Assembly (NCBI GenBank): GCA_038243635.1
Contig: JBBSQW010000001.1
Coordinates: 124,001-188,000, forward strand
DNA: 64,000 nucleotides
Reading direction: 5' to 3'
Source: Pseudopedobacter sp038243635
Lineage (GTDB): Bacteria; Bacteroidota; Bacteroidia; Sphingobacteriales; Sphingobacteriaceae
The notes under the pieces are model-generated. The model ran no database searches. It saw only the letters and a program-made list of their open reading frames with translations, and was not told where the DNA came from. A program made the position numbers and the translations under genes. Below are positions 1-8,357 of the stretch, one piece after another. The number at the start of each line of letters is the position of its first letter. Within the stretch, counting starts at the first letter, position 1.

Positions 1-429
1 AAAAACACTTCCCCACTTACGTAGGTTTTTAATATGGACTGCAATTTTATTCTCAATATAATTTTTAACAGCAGGTATTAAAAAAGTTAACTTTCCTAAA
101 TAGTAAGCTGTTATACCTCCCAAATAAGAAAGCGCAGCTAAACCTGTAAGATAAAGCCAAGGACGACTCATTTTAGCACTCCAAGCAATAAAAATCTCTG
201 GTGGTAAAAGTCCTAGAATGGTTTCAGAAATGTAAAAGGTTATTAAAATAAACTCTTTAGAGTAATTATTTACTAATGCATCAAATATTGCTTTGGTATC
301 TAAAAAGAAATAATCTAGGATAACAAAAATCACCACAAAAACTGCGATAGTAATACCGCCTTTTATTGCAGTACTTTTTAAAAAGTCATAAAACTTAGTA
401 ATTTTATAGTAGCGATTGAGCGCTACCAT
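1..429 (-). CDS. VTT/DedA-like membrane protein, 3' part beyond window
   Basis: An open frame runs from an ATG at 427-429 on the minus strand to the window edge without a stop, giving at least 143 residues; the C-terminus lies outside. The visible protein has a hydrophobic segment near residues 23-42, then a polar stretch and a second membrane region with the pattern ETILGLLPPEIFIAW and a Gly/Tyr-rich helix (SYLGGITAYYLGKL). This resembles the SNARE-associated (VTT/DedA-like) family of polytopic inner-membrane proteins, some of which move lipids between leaflets. The family call is inference from this partial sequence. The gene points the same way as mntH and lies 182 bp beyond its stop, with no terminator seen between them. 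Confidence 0.6.
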   Translation of the reverse strand, partial: MVALNRYYKITKFYDFLKSTAIKGGITIAVFVVIFVILDYFFLDTKAIFDALVNNYSKEFILITFYISETILGLLPPEIFIAWSAKMSRPWLYLTGLAALSYLGGITAYYLGKLTFLIPAVKNYIENKIAVHIKNLRKWGSVF

Positions 430-611
430 TTTATTTTTTCTACTCAAGATCTTTGATTGAAATTTTATATCAAACTAGATTATCAGGTGTTTTATTGTCC
501 TCAAATATAATTTATATTTTGATGTAAAGTCAACACTTGAAAAATATTCAATAAGCATTTTTAGAATCTTGAATAAACTCTCAAAATGCCATAGATAACC
601 AGCAGCTGAAA

Positions 612-2486
612 CTAGTTTATAATTAGAACGGGAACTCGGATTTTATGTCTAACACTTTCAACGGTTGTGCCGAAAGCTAAATCCTTAATCCCTTTATGGC
701 CGTGTGCACCCATCACTAAAAAGTCTATTTCAGAATCGTTTACAATTTTAGCGATCGCATTTGCAGTACTTCCATAGCCAATTTTATAATCAGCTTTAAA
801 GCCCAAAGCAATTAAGTCAGTAGTATATTTCTTTAAATTTTCCTCGTCTAAGATGGTCTCTTGGTCTAAAACGTCTTTTCCATGGTATCTAGCCGCCGCA
901 GTTTCAACCACATGTATAAATGTGTAGCTCGCACTTTCGCCGCCTTGCAACAAAGCATTATTTATTATTTTTTGATCGTTTGATGAGAAATCAGTGGTAA
1001 TACCGATATGCTTGTATTCAATAACTAAATTATTAATGTAACCAACTGCTTGCCCATGAGGCACCAGCTTTTTGTTCTCTTTTCGTTTTGTAACAAAGGG
1101 ATGAATAAAAACATAAACCAACAAGGCTAAACAAGCTAGTAGAAAAGGTAATACCACTAAATATACTACAGTTTTATTTGCTCCGCCATTTAACCAACTA
1201 GTAAGCTCCTCTACAACTAAATGAATATTTAGGTATACGATAATTGCAGAACTTAGCCATGCTAAAACTTTTACCCACGTTTTAATGGTAAATGCACCCA
1301 TTAATTTTTTATCGGAGTTAAAATGTATGAGTGGAATAACTGCAAAACCTAATTGTAAGCTTAAGATTACCTGACTAAAAATTAATAAACTTCCTAAAGA
1401 ATCTTCACCAAAAAACAGGATGGTACAAAAAGCTGGAACGATTGCAATTAATCTAGTAATTAATCGGCGTAACCAAGGTTGAATGCGAATGTTTAAGTGG
1501 CCTTCCATAATAATTTGTCCTGCAAGGGTTCCGGTTATTGTAGAGCTTTGGCCTGCCGCAATTAAAGCGATGGCAAAAAGTGTGGGAGCAGCCTTTCCAA
1601 ATATGTTTTCCAGCAACACAAAAGCATCTTGAATCTCTGCGACTTCGTGGTAACCATTAGCGTAAAACGCCGCGGCGGCCAGTATTAAAATGGCTGCATT
1701 TACAAAGAAAGCAAGGTTTAAAGCAATGGTGGTATCAATAAAATTAAATTTCAGAGCGTCTTTAATTCCGGTCGTTGATCGGTCGAATTTGCGGGTTTGC
1801 ACTAAAGCTGAGTGTAGGTACAAGTTGTGTGGCATCACAGTGGCACCAATAATACCAATAGCAATATACAAAGCGCTTCCATTTAAGTTAGAAGGCACCA
1901 ATCCTTTGATCACATCTCCATATACAGGCTCAACAATAAGCATCTCTACAAAAAAAGCAAGACCAATGATAAAAACCATTGAAACGATAAATAACTCTAA
2001 AGAGCGCATCCCTCGTTTTATCAGAAAAAGAAGTAATAAAGTATCAAGGATAGTAACGCTAATTCCCCATATTAAAGGGATACCGAATAACAGGTTTAAA
2101 CCTATTGCCATCCCTATAATTTCTGCTAAATCACAAGCGGCGATAGCTATTTCTGCTAAAATGTATAATGGAAAATTTGCCCATTTAGGATAGGCATTTT
2201 TTGAAGCTTGGGCCAAATCCATCCCACCAACAATACCTAAGCGAGCACTCAATGACTGTAAAAGTAAAGCGATTAAGTTGGACATTAAAAGTACCCAAAT
2301 CAATTTGTACCCAAACTGCGATCCACCTGCAATATCTGTTGCCCAGTTTCCTGGGTCCATATATCCTACGCTAACTAAATAAGCGGGACCTAAAAATGCT
2401 AATATCCGTTTCCAACCTTTTCTTTTATCCGTGATCACGCTCCCGTGAACTTCGCTAAGCGATTTTAAATCCTCGTTTAAACTCAT
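612..2486 (-). CDS. mntH: Nramp-family Mn2+/Fe2+ transporter fused to a universal stress domain
   Basis: Proton-coupled divalent metal importer of the inner membrane. The Nramp signature DPGN is at residues 44-47 (first helix) and the metal-binding MPHN at 218-221 (sixth helix); about eleven hydrophobic helices fill residues 30-465. Ordinary MntH is about 410-440 residues; this protein has 624 because a universal stress protein domain follows from about residue 480. That domain ends with the Usp nucleotide-binding pattern G-x2-G-x9-G-T (GAHGHKG through FGTT), so it may bind ATP. The fusion suggests that metal uptake is tuned by nucleotide or stress state, which is inference. A possible -7 box lies at 2559-2566. 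A free-standing Usp protein is encoded nearby at 5565-6032. Confidence 0.93.
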   Translation of the reverse strand: MSLNEDLKSLSEVHGSVITDKRKGWKRILAFLGPAYLVSVGYMDPGNWATDIAGGSQFGYKLIWVLLMSNLIALLLQSLSARLGIVGGMDLAQASKNAYPKWANFPLYILAEIAIAACDLAEIIGMAIGLNLLFGIPLIWGISVTILDTLLLLFLIKRGMRSLELFIVSMVFIIGLAFFVEMLIVEPVYGDVIKGLVPSNLNGSALYIAIGIIGATVMPHNLYLHSALVQTRKFDRSTTGIKDALKFNFIDTTIALNLAFFVNAAILILAAAAFYANGYHEVAEIQDAFVLLENIFGKAAPTLFAIALIAAGQSSTITGTLAGQIIMEGHLNIRIQPWLRRLITRLIAIVPAFCTILFFGEDSLGSLLIFSQVILSLQLGFAVIPLIHFNSDKKLMGAFTIKTWVKVLAWLSSAIIVYLNIHLVVEELTSWLNGGANKTVVYLVVLPFLLACLALLVYVFIHPFVTKRKENKKLVPHGQAVGYINNLVIEYKHIGITTDFSSNDQKIINNALLQGGESASYTFIHVVETAAARYHGKDVLDQETILDEENLKKYTTDLIALGFKADYKIGYGSTANAIAKIVNDSEIDFLVMGAHGHKGIKDLAFGTTVESVRHKIRVPVLIIN

Positions 2487-2558
2487 CTATAATGTTAAAA
2501 TAACAACTACCGTGTGAGAAATCGTAGAAAAGAAATTGATGCGGTTTCTTGGTAAAGA

Positions 2559-2566
2559 CAAAGCTA
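2559..2566 (-). promoter_or_regulatory. Candidate -7 promoter box of mntH
   Basis: On the minus strand this reads TAGCTTTG, matching the Bacteroidota -7 consensus TAnnTTTG, about 73 bp before the mntH start. No clear TTTG -33 element is present, so confidence is limited. Confidence 0.35.
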
Positions 2567-2666
2567 ATAAATTATTAAAAAATATCAATATTTTTTTTTA
2601 GACTAATCTAAGAATCTTACTTTGAGAAAATATGTCGAAATAAAACCGCTCTTTTTTAAAATTTAA

Positions 2667-2696
2667 TTTGGTATATGAGGAATAAATCTAATTTTG
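2667..2696 (+). promoter_or_regulatory. Bacteroidota-type promoter of the lrp-like gene
   Basis: TTTG at 2667-2670 (-33) and TAATTTTG at 2689-2696 (-7, TAnnTTTG) are 18 bp apart and end 16 bp before the ATG at 2713. Spacing and sequence fit the primary sigma factor promoter described in Bacteroides and Flavobacterium. Confidence 0.55.
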
Positions 2697-2712
2697 TATT
2701 AAATCATCAACT

Positions 2713-3177
2713 ATGGAGCTGGATAAAATTGATTTCAATATTCTTAAGATTTTACAGGAAAACGGCAGGATAACTAACCTGCAACTATCACAACATATCG
2801 GATTGTCTCCGGCACCAACTTTAGAACGCGTAAGAAAACTTGAAAACTCTGGTTACATCAAAAGCTATCATGCTTTGGTGGATGAAGAGAAACTAGGGTT
2901 GGGAATCAAAACGTTTATCCAAGTTTCTTTAGACTTTCACCAGCCAGACACGAGGGAAATTTTTTTAAATGAAATTGCGACCATTAAGGAGATTACTGAA
3001 TGCCACCATGTAACTGGCCAATATGATTTTTTGTTAAAAGCTTATGTAAAAGATATAAAAACTTATGAGCAGCTAATTATGCAAAAGATAAGCAAGATAT
3101 CGGTTGTAAAAACTTTTCAAACGATGATGATTATGTCAACGAGTAAGAAGGAACCGATAGTGCCTCTAGAATATTAA
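2713..3177 (+). CDS. Lrp/AsnC family transcriptional regulator
   Basis: A 154-residue DNA-binding regulator. The N-terminal 60 residues form the AsnC-type helix-turn-helix (DFNILKILQENGRIT, then SPAPTLERVRKLENSGYIKSY), and residues 65-150 form the RAM/effector-binding domain (ECHHVTGQYDFLLKAYVKD), which usually binds an amino acid and drives octamer assembly. Length and domain order are normal for the family. It lies 43 bp upstream of a lacI-type regulator in the same direction, so the two may be co-transcribed. Its own target cannot be told from the sequence; no amino-acid operon is adjacent. It is divergent from mntH across a 226 bp gap. Confidence 0.9.
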   Translation: MELDKIDFNILKILQENGRITNLQLSQHIGLSPAPTLERVRKLENSGYIKSYHALVDEEKLGLGIKTFIQVSLDFHQPDTREIFLNEIATIKEITECHHVTGQYDFLLKAYVKDIKTYEQLIMQKISKISVVKTFQTMMIMSTSKKEPIVPLEY

Positions 3178-3220
3178 TTTTAACAATTTCGTATAAAATC
3201 AATTAACCAATAGCTCAGAT

Positions 3221-4234
3221 ATGAAAAATGTAACGCTAAAGCATTTGGCAAGCAAGCTGGGCTTGTCTGTTTCTACAGTATCGCGGGCTTTAACAGATAG
3301 TTACGAGATCAATGTTGAAACAAAGAAGCGAGTAAAAGCGCTGGCGGTGGAGCTAAACTACCAGCCTAATCCTTTCGCTGCATTTCTTCGTAAACATATT
3401 AGTAAAACTATTGCCTTAATTATTCCTGAGATTTCAAATAACTTTTTCTCTTTGGTAATTAAAGGTGTGGAAACCATTTGCCAAGAAAAAGATTATTATG
3501 TACTTATTTATGAAACTCACGAGGATTATAAAAAAGAGGTACGTATAACCAATCATTTAATAGGAGGTAGGGTTGATGGGGTGTTGATTTCAGTAAATTC
3601 TGAAAACAATAACTCTGATCATTTAAAAGAGTTGGTGGACCGAAACGTTAAAATGGTGATGTTTGATCGGGTTATTGAAGATTTTAGCGCCTCAAAGGTT
3701 TACAGTGATGATTATGAAAGTAGTTTTGATGGAGTAAGCCACTTGGTTAACCGCGGTTGTAAACGCATCTTATTTTTAAAAGCCGGCGAAAAGCTATCAA
3801 CTATGCATCAGAGACAAAAAGCCTACTTTGATGTTTTAGAGAAAAACAATTTACCTAAAGATCTTTCATTGGTTAAATCATTTATCCCGTCTAAAGAAAT
3901 AGATTTGGAAGATTTAACTAAGTTTATTTTAGAGAAAAAACCGGATGCCATTTTTTGTTCGATAGAGCGTTTGGCAATTGCTTGTTACGATGTTTGTAAT
4001 AAGTTGGGTTTAAACATCCCTAACGATATTAAAATAATCACCTTCTCTTGTCTAAATGTAGCTAGGTTGTTAAATCCTTCGTTATCAACAATTTCACAAC
4101 CAGCTTTTGAGATCGGAAAAACAGCTGCTAAACTTTTATTAGCCGAGATTGAAGGTAAGGGAACTGGAGAGTTTGTTAATTTAAGTCTATCATCAACCAT
4201 TATAAAAAGAGATTCTACCAGAAAATCGCTTTAA
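3221..4234 (+). CDS. LacI family transcriptional regulator
   Basis: A 337-residue repressor-type regulator. Residues 4-50 are the LacI helix-turn-helix and hinge (TLKHLASKLGLSVSTVSRAL, then LNYQPNPFAAFLR); the remainder is a periplasmic-binding-protein-like sugar-sensing domain opening with ISKTIALIIPEISNNFFS. Such proteins normally control a carbohydrate locus beside them, but no sugar transporter or hydrolase is adjacent: the next gene is convergent pabB, whose stop overlaps this gene by 4 bp. The target is therefore probably elsewhere or is a global catabolic function, which is inference. Transcription probably starts at the promoter of the upstream lrp-like gene. Confidence 0.9.
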   Translation: MKNVTLKHLASKLGLSVSTVSRALTDSYEINVETKKRVKALAVELNYQPNPFAAFLRKHISKTIALIIPEISNNFFSLVIKGVETICQEKDYYVLIYETHEDYKKEVRITNHLIGGRVDGVLISVNSENNNSDHLKELVDRNVKMVMFDRVIEDFSASKVYSDDYESSFDGVSHLVNRGCKRILFLKAGEKLSTMHQRQKAYFDVLEKNNLPKDLSLVKSFIPSKEIDLEDLTKFILEKKPDAIFCSIERLAIACYDVCNKLGLNIPNDIKIITFSCLNVARLLNPSLSTISQPAFEIGKTAAKLLLAEIEGKGTGEFVNLSLSSTIIKRDSTRKSL

Positions 4235-5484
4235 GCTAAAACTGCCAGTATCGCTTTAACTTTTAATAAGCATTCTTCGTACTCTAACTCAGGAACGGCA
4301 TAATAAGTAATTGCGCTGCCAACTTGAAACGAGAGATATTTATCCGTTTCATTATATAATATGCTTCTGATAATTACATTAAAATCAAAATCTCCGTCGG
4401 GAGAAAAGTAGCCCACCGCCCCAGAATACATTCCTCTTTTGGTTTGCTCAAAATGCTCCATTAATTTCATGGCTTTAATTTTAGGCGCACCCGTCATACT
4501 GCCCATTGGAAAAGCGTTTCGTATTGATTTTATACTGTCTATTTCTGGGTGTTTATTACAGGTTACCGTAGATATTAAATGGTGAACCTGTCTAAAAGTA
4601 TTTACACCAAATAGCTCTTCAACCGTTACAGACCCATCTTGCGCAGACTTTGTCAGGTCGTTTCGCACCAAATCTACAATCATCACATTTTCTTGTTGTT
4701 CTTTAGTGCTTTCTTTTAATTGCCTAATAATTTCAGCATCTTCTTCTACGGTAGCACCTCTTTTAGCAGTGCCTTTTATGGGTTGTGAGATCAGTTTTTC
4801 TGCTCTTTTAGCTAAAAAACGTTCTGGAGTCGCAGATATAATATGCCTATCAAACCATTTAAAATAGTTTGAGAAAGGAGTGGGAGATTGTCTATTTAGT
4901 TGTTGATAGGTACTTAATGGATGTATTGTCGCATTTAAAGCATAAAACTCCATACAGAAATTAGTTTCGTAAATATTTCCAATACTAATCTGCTGGATGA
5001 TTTGCTCCACAGTATTTATATAATTTGCCTTAGTAAACCGCTGTTGTATTGTTAGCCTTCGCTTGTCTTCTCGTTTTTCAAGCACCGTATTACCAATTGC
5101 TTTCCAAATTTCTGCAGCGCTTTCGCTGATGATTTCTAACTGTGTACCTTTTAAAATTAACGTATGTTTTGGTGTGAAAAAGAATGCAGTAGGAAACTTG
5201 ATATAATCAGGGTTATTGGAGCTAAGTGGCTCAATATCATTTTTTAAATCATAACTAAAACCTCCAAAAATCCAATTATTTTGATGTTTTTCTTGAAATG
5301 CAGTTATTTCTAAAAACGAATCAGATTCTACTAACTTCTCGACAGCTGCGCCAATGGCAAAATCGAATTTTGTGTATCTGTCTGGATATAAATTTGAATC
5401 TAGGACACAGCATACCTCAAAACTTGATGCCCAAACTTGTGCTTTAGCTTTAAAATTTTCTAAATTAGAAAGGTGTATAATCAT
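4231..5484 (-). CDS. pabB: Aminodeoxychorismate synthase component I
   Basis: Makes 4-amino-4-deoxychorismate from chorismate for folate synthesis, with ammonia supplied by a PabA/TrpG glutaminase not seen here. The chorismate-binding domain covers roughly residues 150-410, with conserved blocks IVDLVRNDL, GSMTGAPK and FNVIIRS. The decisive feature is PIKGT at 235-239: the lysine (K237) is the PabB nucleophile, whereas anthranilate synthase TrpE has alanine (PIAGT). The N-terminal 140 residues are shorter than in E. coli PabB but common in Bacteroidota (417 residues in total). It follows the usp gene after 80 bp in the same direction and overlaps the end of the lacI-type gene by 4 bp. Confidence 0.87.
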   Translation of the reverse strand: MIIHLSNLENFKAKAQVWASSFEVCCVLDSNLYPDRYTKFDFAIGAAVEKLVESDSFLEITAFQEKHQNNWIFGGFSYDLKNDIEPLSSNNPDYIKFPTAFFFTPKHTLILKGTQLEIISESAAEIWKAIGNTVLEKREDKRRLTIQQRFTKANYINTVEQIIQQISIGNIYETNFCMEFYALNATIHPLSTYQQLNRQSPTPFSNYFKWFDRHIISATPERFLAKRAEKLISQPIKGTAKRGATVEEDAEIIRQLKESTKEQQENVMIVDLVRNDLTKSAQDGSVTVEELFGVNTFRQVHHLISTVTCNKHPEIDSIKSIRNAFPMGSMTGAPKIKAMKLMEHFEQTKRGMYSGAVGYFSPDGDFDFNVIIRSILYNETDKYLSFQVGSAITYYAVPELEYEECLLKVKAILAVLA

Positions 5485-5564
5485 AAACCTTGCTAATTTA
5501 GAATAAGCTTTTTAAATTGATGTAATTTTTAAAGTTATAATGGCTTGCAAATTATAAAGCACAA

Positions 5565-6032
5565 TTAATTGTTCGACGGAATAATCAAAACAGGGCAATT
5601 TGCGTGGCGAGTAACACTTTCTGCAATGGATCCAGAAATGAAGTGGTCAAAACCTTTTCTGCTGTGTGTGCCCATTATAATCATTGAAAAATTTTGTTCT
5701 TTGGCTAACGAAACAATTTCGTTGGTAACATCTCCAATCAAAATATATTCTTCCACATTGGTTTCTGTAGCAAATTTCGCCTTTAAATCGGTAAAAAGTT
5801 TTCCAGCGTGTTCTTTTTGTATATCCATTACATTTGGCAAAATCATACCGGTGTCGCCTAAAATTGGGTCGCCAGTAACGTTTGTAGCTATTGGAATTTG
5901 GGTAATGTGTACTAAAGAAACAGAGGCATTTAGTTTTTTAGCTAGTGCAAAACCATATTCTGCAGCTTGGTATGCGTATTTAGAATCGTCGACGGCTAGT
6001 AAAATGCGCTCGAATTTTTGTAAATTTTCCAT
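5565..6032 (-). CDS. Universal stress protein (UspA family)
   Basis: A single-domain 155-residue cytoplasmic Usp. It opens with the typical beta strand ERILLAVDDSKYAYQAA (Asp residues that contact nucleotide) and ends with the ATP-binding pattern G-x2-G-x9-G-S (GTHSRKG through SGSIAESV), followed by CPVLIIP. Proteins of this family bind ATP or AMP and accumulate in stress or growth arrest; the precise role is unknown. It shares the fold of the C-terminal domain of MntH encoded 3 kb away. It is divergent from the NlpC/P60 gene with a 52 bp gap, and pabB lies 80 bp downstream in the same direction. Confidence 0.92.
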   Translation of the reverse strand: MENLQKFERILLAVDDSKYAYQAAEYGFALAKKLNASVSLVHITQIPIATNVTGDPILGDTGMILPNVMDIQKEHAGKLFTDLKAKFATETNVEEYILIGDVTNEIVSLAKEQNFSMIIMGTHSRKGFDHFISGSIAESVTRHANCPVLIIPSNN

Positions 6033-6084
6033 GTTATATTGATTTATATTAAATTACGCAAAATTCAGACCACCTTATTGATCT

Positions 6085-6876
6085 ATGGAAAACTTTATAG
6101 GCACATGTATTTTATCATCAATCCCCTTAAGGGCAAAGCCATCTCATCAATCAGAAATGATTTCTCAGCTATTGTTTGCGGATGTTTTTGAAGCGTTCGA
6201 ACAACAAGACGAGTGGTTGCAAATTAAAACTCAAAGTGATGCTTATATAGGTTGGATAGATGCCAAACAAGCGATTGCTCTAACAGCTGATGTTTCGGAA
6301 GGTTTGAATATTGACTCCAATTTCTTAACTAATGAAGTTAATACTTTAGTGCTGAAAGGAACAGCTAAATCTCCCGTTTATTTACACGCGGGAACCGCCT
6401 TACCTAATTATAATGAAGGGAAGTTTAGTTTAGCGAGCGAGCGTTACCAAGTGATATCTAGCAATGTTTTTATGCCGAATGCAGAAGATTTTGAAGGAAG
6501 TGTTATGGAAACTGCAAAGATGTTTTTAAACGTTCCTTACTTGTGGGGCGGTAAAACTCATGCTGGAATTGATTGTTCTGGTTTTTCTCAAATTGTTTTT
6601 AAAATGTTGGGGCTAAATTTGAACAGAGATGCTTGGCAACAAGCAGAACAAGGTGAAATAGTTGATTTTTTGACTGAAGCAAAAGCTGGTGACTTAGCTT
6701 TTTTTGATAACGCAGAAGGCAAAATCACACATGTTGGTATTATGTTAAACAACAGCCAAATTATTCATGCTTCTGGAAGGGTGAAGATTGATAGAATTGA
6801 TAATCAAGGCATTTTTTCGTCAGATCAAAATAAATATACCCATCAGCTACGGATTGTAAAAAGATACGTCAGCTAA
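6085..6876 (+). CDS. SH3-domain NlpC/P60 cysteine peptidase (YkfC-like)
   Basis: Probable gamma-D-glutamyl-L-diamino acid endopeptidase acting on murein peptides. Residues 5-65 and about 75-130 look like two bacterial SH3 domains (KPSHQSEMISQLL, DEWLQIKTQSDAYIGWI); residues 138-262 form the NlpC/P60 domain with catalytic Cys164 in GIDCSGF, His216 in THVGI and His228 in IIHASG. YLWGG before the cysteine and AGDLAFF before the first histidine are family hallmarks. No signal peptide is visible, so it may act in the cytoplasm on recycled muropeptides, as YkfC of Bacillus does; this is inference. The length of 263 residues is normal for YkfC-like proteins. Confidence 0.9.
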   Translation: MENFIGTCILSSIPLRAKPSHQSEMISQLLFADVFEAFEQQDEWLQIKTQSDAYIGWIDAKQAIALTADVSEGLNIDSNFLTNEVNTLVLKGTAKSPVYLHAGTALPNYNEGKFSLASERYQVISSNVFMPNAEDFEGSVMETAKMFLNVPYLWGGKTHAGIDCSGFSQIVFKMLGLNLNRDAWQQAEQGEIVDFLTEAKAGDLAFFDNAEGKITHVGIMLNNSQIIHASGRVKIDRIDNQGIFSSDQNKYTHQLRIVKRYVS

Positions 6877-6964
6877 GTAGCGTTAAATAATATCTTGGAG
6901 GATGAGGGCAGAATGATTGGGTAAGTGAACGTATTGAACACCTTTTTAACAATAACCAATTTTG

Positions 6965-7522
6965 ATGGAAAAACAATTGTCTGCAGATCAAAGAACAAAA
7001 ATTTTAAAGATTCTTCAAATCCGTTTTGAGAAAAACACGCTAAAGCATCCCGATTTAGAGTGGCTAAAAATCCAACATAAATTGGAGAATGCAGACCTTT
7101 AATTATGGTCTTTAAATGAAATGGAATTAACCGGCGGCGAGCCTGACGTAATCGCGTTCGATAGTGAAATAAATGAGTATGTTTTTTGTGATTGCTCGGT
7201 GGAAAGTCCAAAGGAAAGACGCAGTTTATGTTACGATCGTAAAGCGCTAGATTCCAGAAAAGAAAACAAGCCTAAAAATTGTGTAGAAGATTTAGTGCGA
7301 GAAATGGGAGTTGAACTTTTAACCGAGGAACAATACCAAAATCTACAAAAGTTGGGAGGCTTTGATAACAAAACATCTAGCTGGGTACAAACACCTGACG
7401 AAATCAGAAAGTTAGGTGGTGCAATATTTTGCGACTTTCGTTATGGAAAGGTTTTTACTTACCACAATGGTGCCGAGTCCTACTACGCCTCTCGTGGTTT
7501 TAGAGCTCTATTACGGATTTAG
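6965..7522 (+). pseudogene. DUF4256 family gene interrupted by an in-frame stop
   Basis: Two pieces of one DUF4256 protein lie in the same reading frame. The first (ATG 6965 to TAA 7100-7102, 45 residues) contains RFEKNTLKHPDLEWLKIQ; the second continues directly with LWSLNEMELTGGEPDV and ends with YHNGAESYYASRGFRALLRI. Without the stop the protein would have 185 residues, about the family length, so a single base change (for example CAA or AAA to TAA) explains the break. The second part could restart at ATG 7121 and give 133 residues. DUF4256 has no established function. The choice between true mutation, recoding and sequencing error cannot be made from the sequence alone. Confidence 0.8.
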
Positions 7523-7595
7523 TTATTTGATTAGAATAAATTTTGAATGATAGAAGGAGTGAGTGATTGAGTAACTGAATGCGTAAAGATTGAAT

Positions 7596-7631
<36 letters not shown>

Positions 7632-7636
7632 AAGCT

Positions 7637-8086
7637 CTACAACTCGCTAAGCGAAATATTGTCGTAAGTTTTCATTAAATCTCGCTCTTTCTCGGGAATT
7701 GGTGTGGGCTTATTGGTTTCGTAATTAATTGCAACTTGTACGGTTTTACCCATCGTTCTTAAAGACAATGTGCCATCGGCTTTTTCGCAGACCAAAACGT
7801 ATTCAATGTCCCAGCTGCTGTTTCCTAGCCTACTGGTTTTAACGTAAGCGAAAATCTTTTCGTCTAAGATAATTGGACGTACATAATCCACTTGTGCTTT
7901 AGCCACAATAATTCCTGTCGCTTTCCAATCCCATTTAATAACATCTCGCCAGTAATTTGATCGGGCTTGCTCAAAATATGTAAGGTAAACGGCATTATTT
8001 GCATGACCAAACATATCCATATCTGAAAACCTAATTGGAATTTCAATTTTATATTTAAAAGATTTTATAAGTTCGTTAATATCCAT
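7637..8086 (-). CDS. Acyl-CoA thioesterase, 4HBT/YbgC type
   Basis: A 149-residue hot-dog-fold thioesterase. The N-terminal pattern RFSDMDMFGHANNAVYLTYF carries the 4-hydroxybenzoyl-CoA thioesterase signature, with the catalytic Asp (D in SDMD) and the downstream helix EQARSNYW. Such enzymes hydrolyse short- or medium-chain acyl-CoA or acyl-ACP; the substrate cannot be deduced. The start ATG at 8084-8086 gives a normal family N-terminus. The gene stands alone: the microsatellite follows its stop and a 271 bp gap separates it from the divergent radical SAM gene. Confidence 0.88.
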   Translation of the reverse strand: MDINELIKSFKYKIEIPIRFSDMDMFGHANNAVYLTYFEQARSNYWRDVIKWDWKATGIIVAKAQVDYVRPIILDEKIFAYVKTSRLGNSSWDIEYVLVCEKADGTLSLRTMGKTVQVAINYETNKPTPIPEKERDLMKTYDNISLSEL

Positions 8087-8345
8087 TTTCGATAGTGTTT
8101 TATTAAAAATAGGGAAAAAAGACTAAGATTCATCTTCTTATTAATTTTAAACTCCCGCACTCTAATCGTTTTATATCGAATATCATCAAAAACAATAATT
8201 ATAAAGTTCTAAAAATGAGCTTAATGAAATTTAACGACTACAAAACTAAGGGCTAGCAATAGGACAACGAGTTATTTTCAATGCTACCAAACCTATATCA
8301 AATCAAATACTAATTAATTTAGTTTTATTTAGCTAATTATTTTAG

Positions 8346-8353
8346 TAATTTTG
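8346..8353 (+). promoter_or_regulatory. -7 box immediately before the radical SAM start
   Basis: TAATTTTG (TAnnTTTG) ends only 4 bp before the ATG at 8358, so transcription would begin at or next to the start codon, implying a leaderless mRNA. The corresponding -33 position reads TTTTA, a poor match. The remaining upstream gap (8087-8345) holds nothing else recognisable. Confidence 0.45.
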
Positions 8354-8357
8354 ATTA

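Noticed and set aside
1690..2193. 167-codon ORF on the plus strand
   Set aside because: Lies fully antisense to mntH, with no recognisable motif and lysine/arginine composition typical of a reverse-strand shadow.
5569..6042. 157-codon ORF on the plus strand
   Set aside because: Antisense to the usp gene, which has a clear family signature; shadow.
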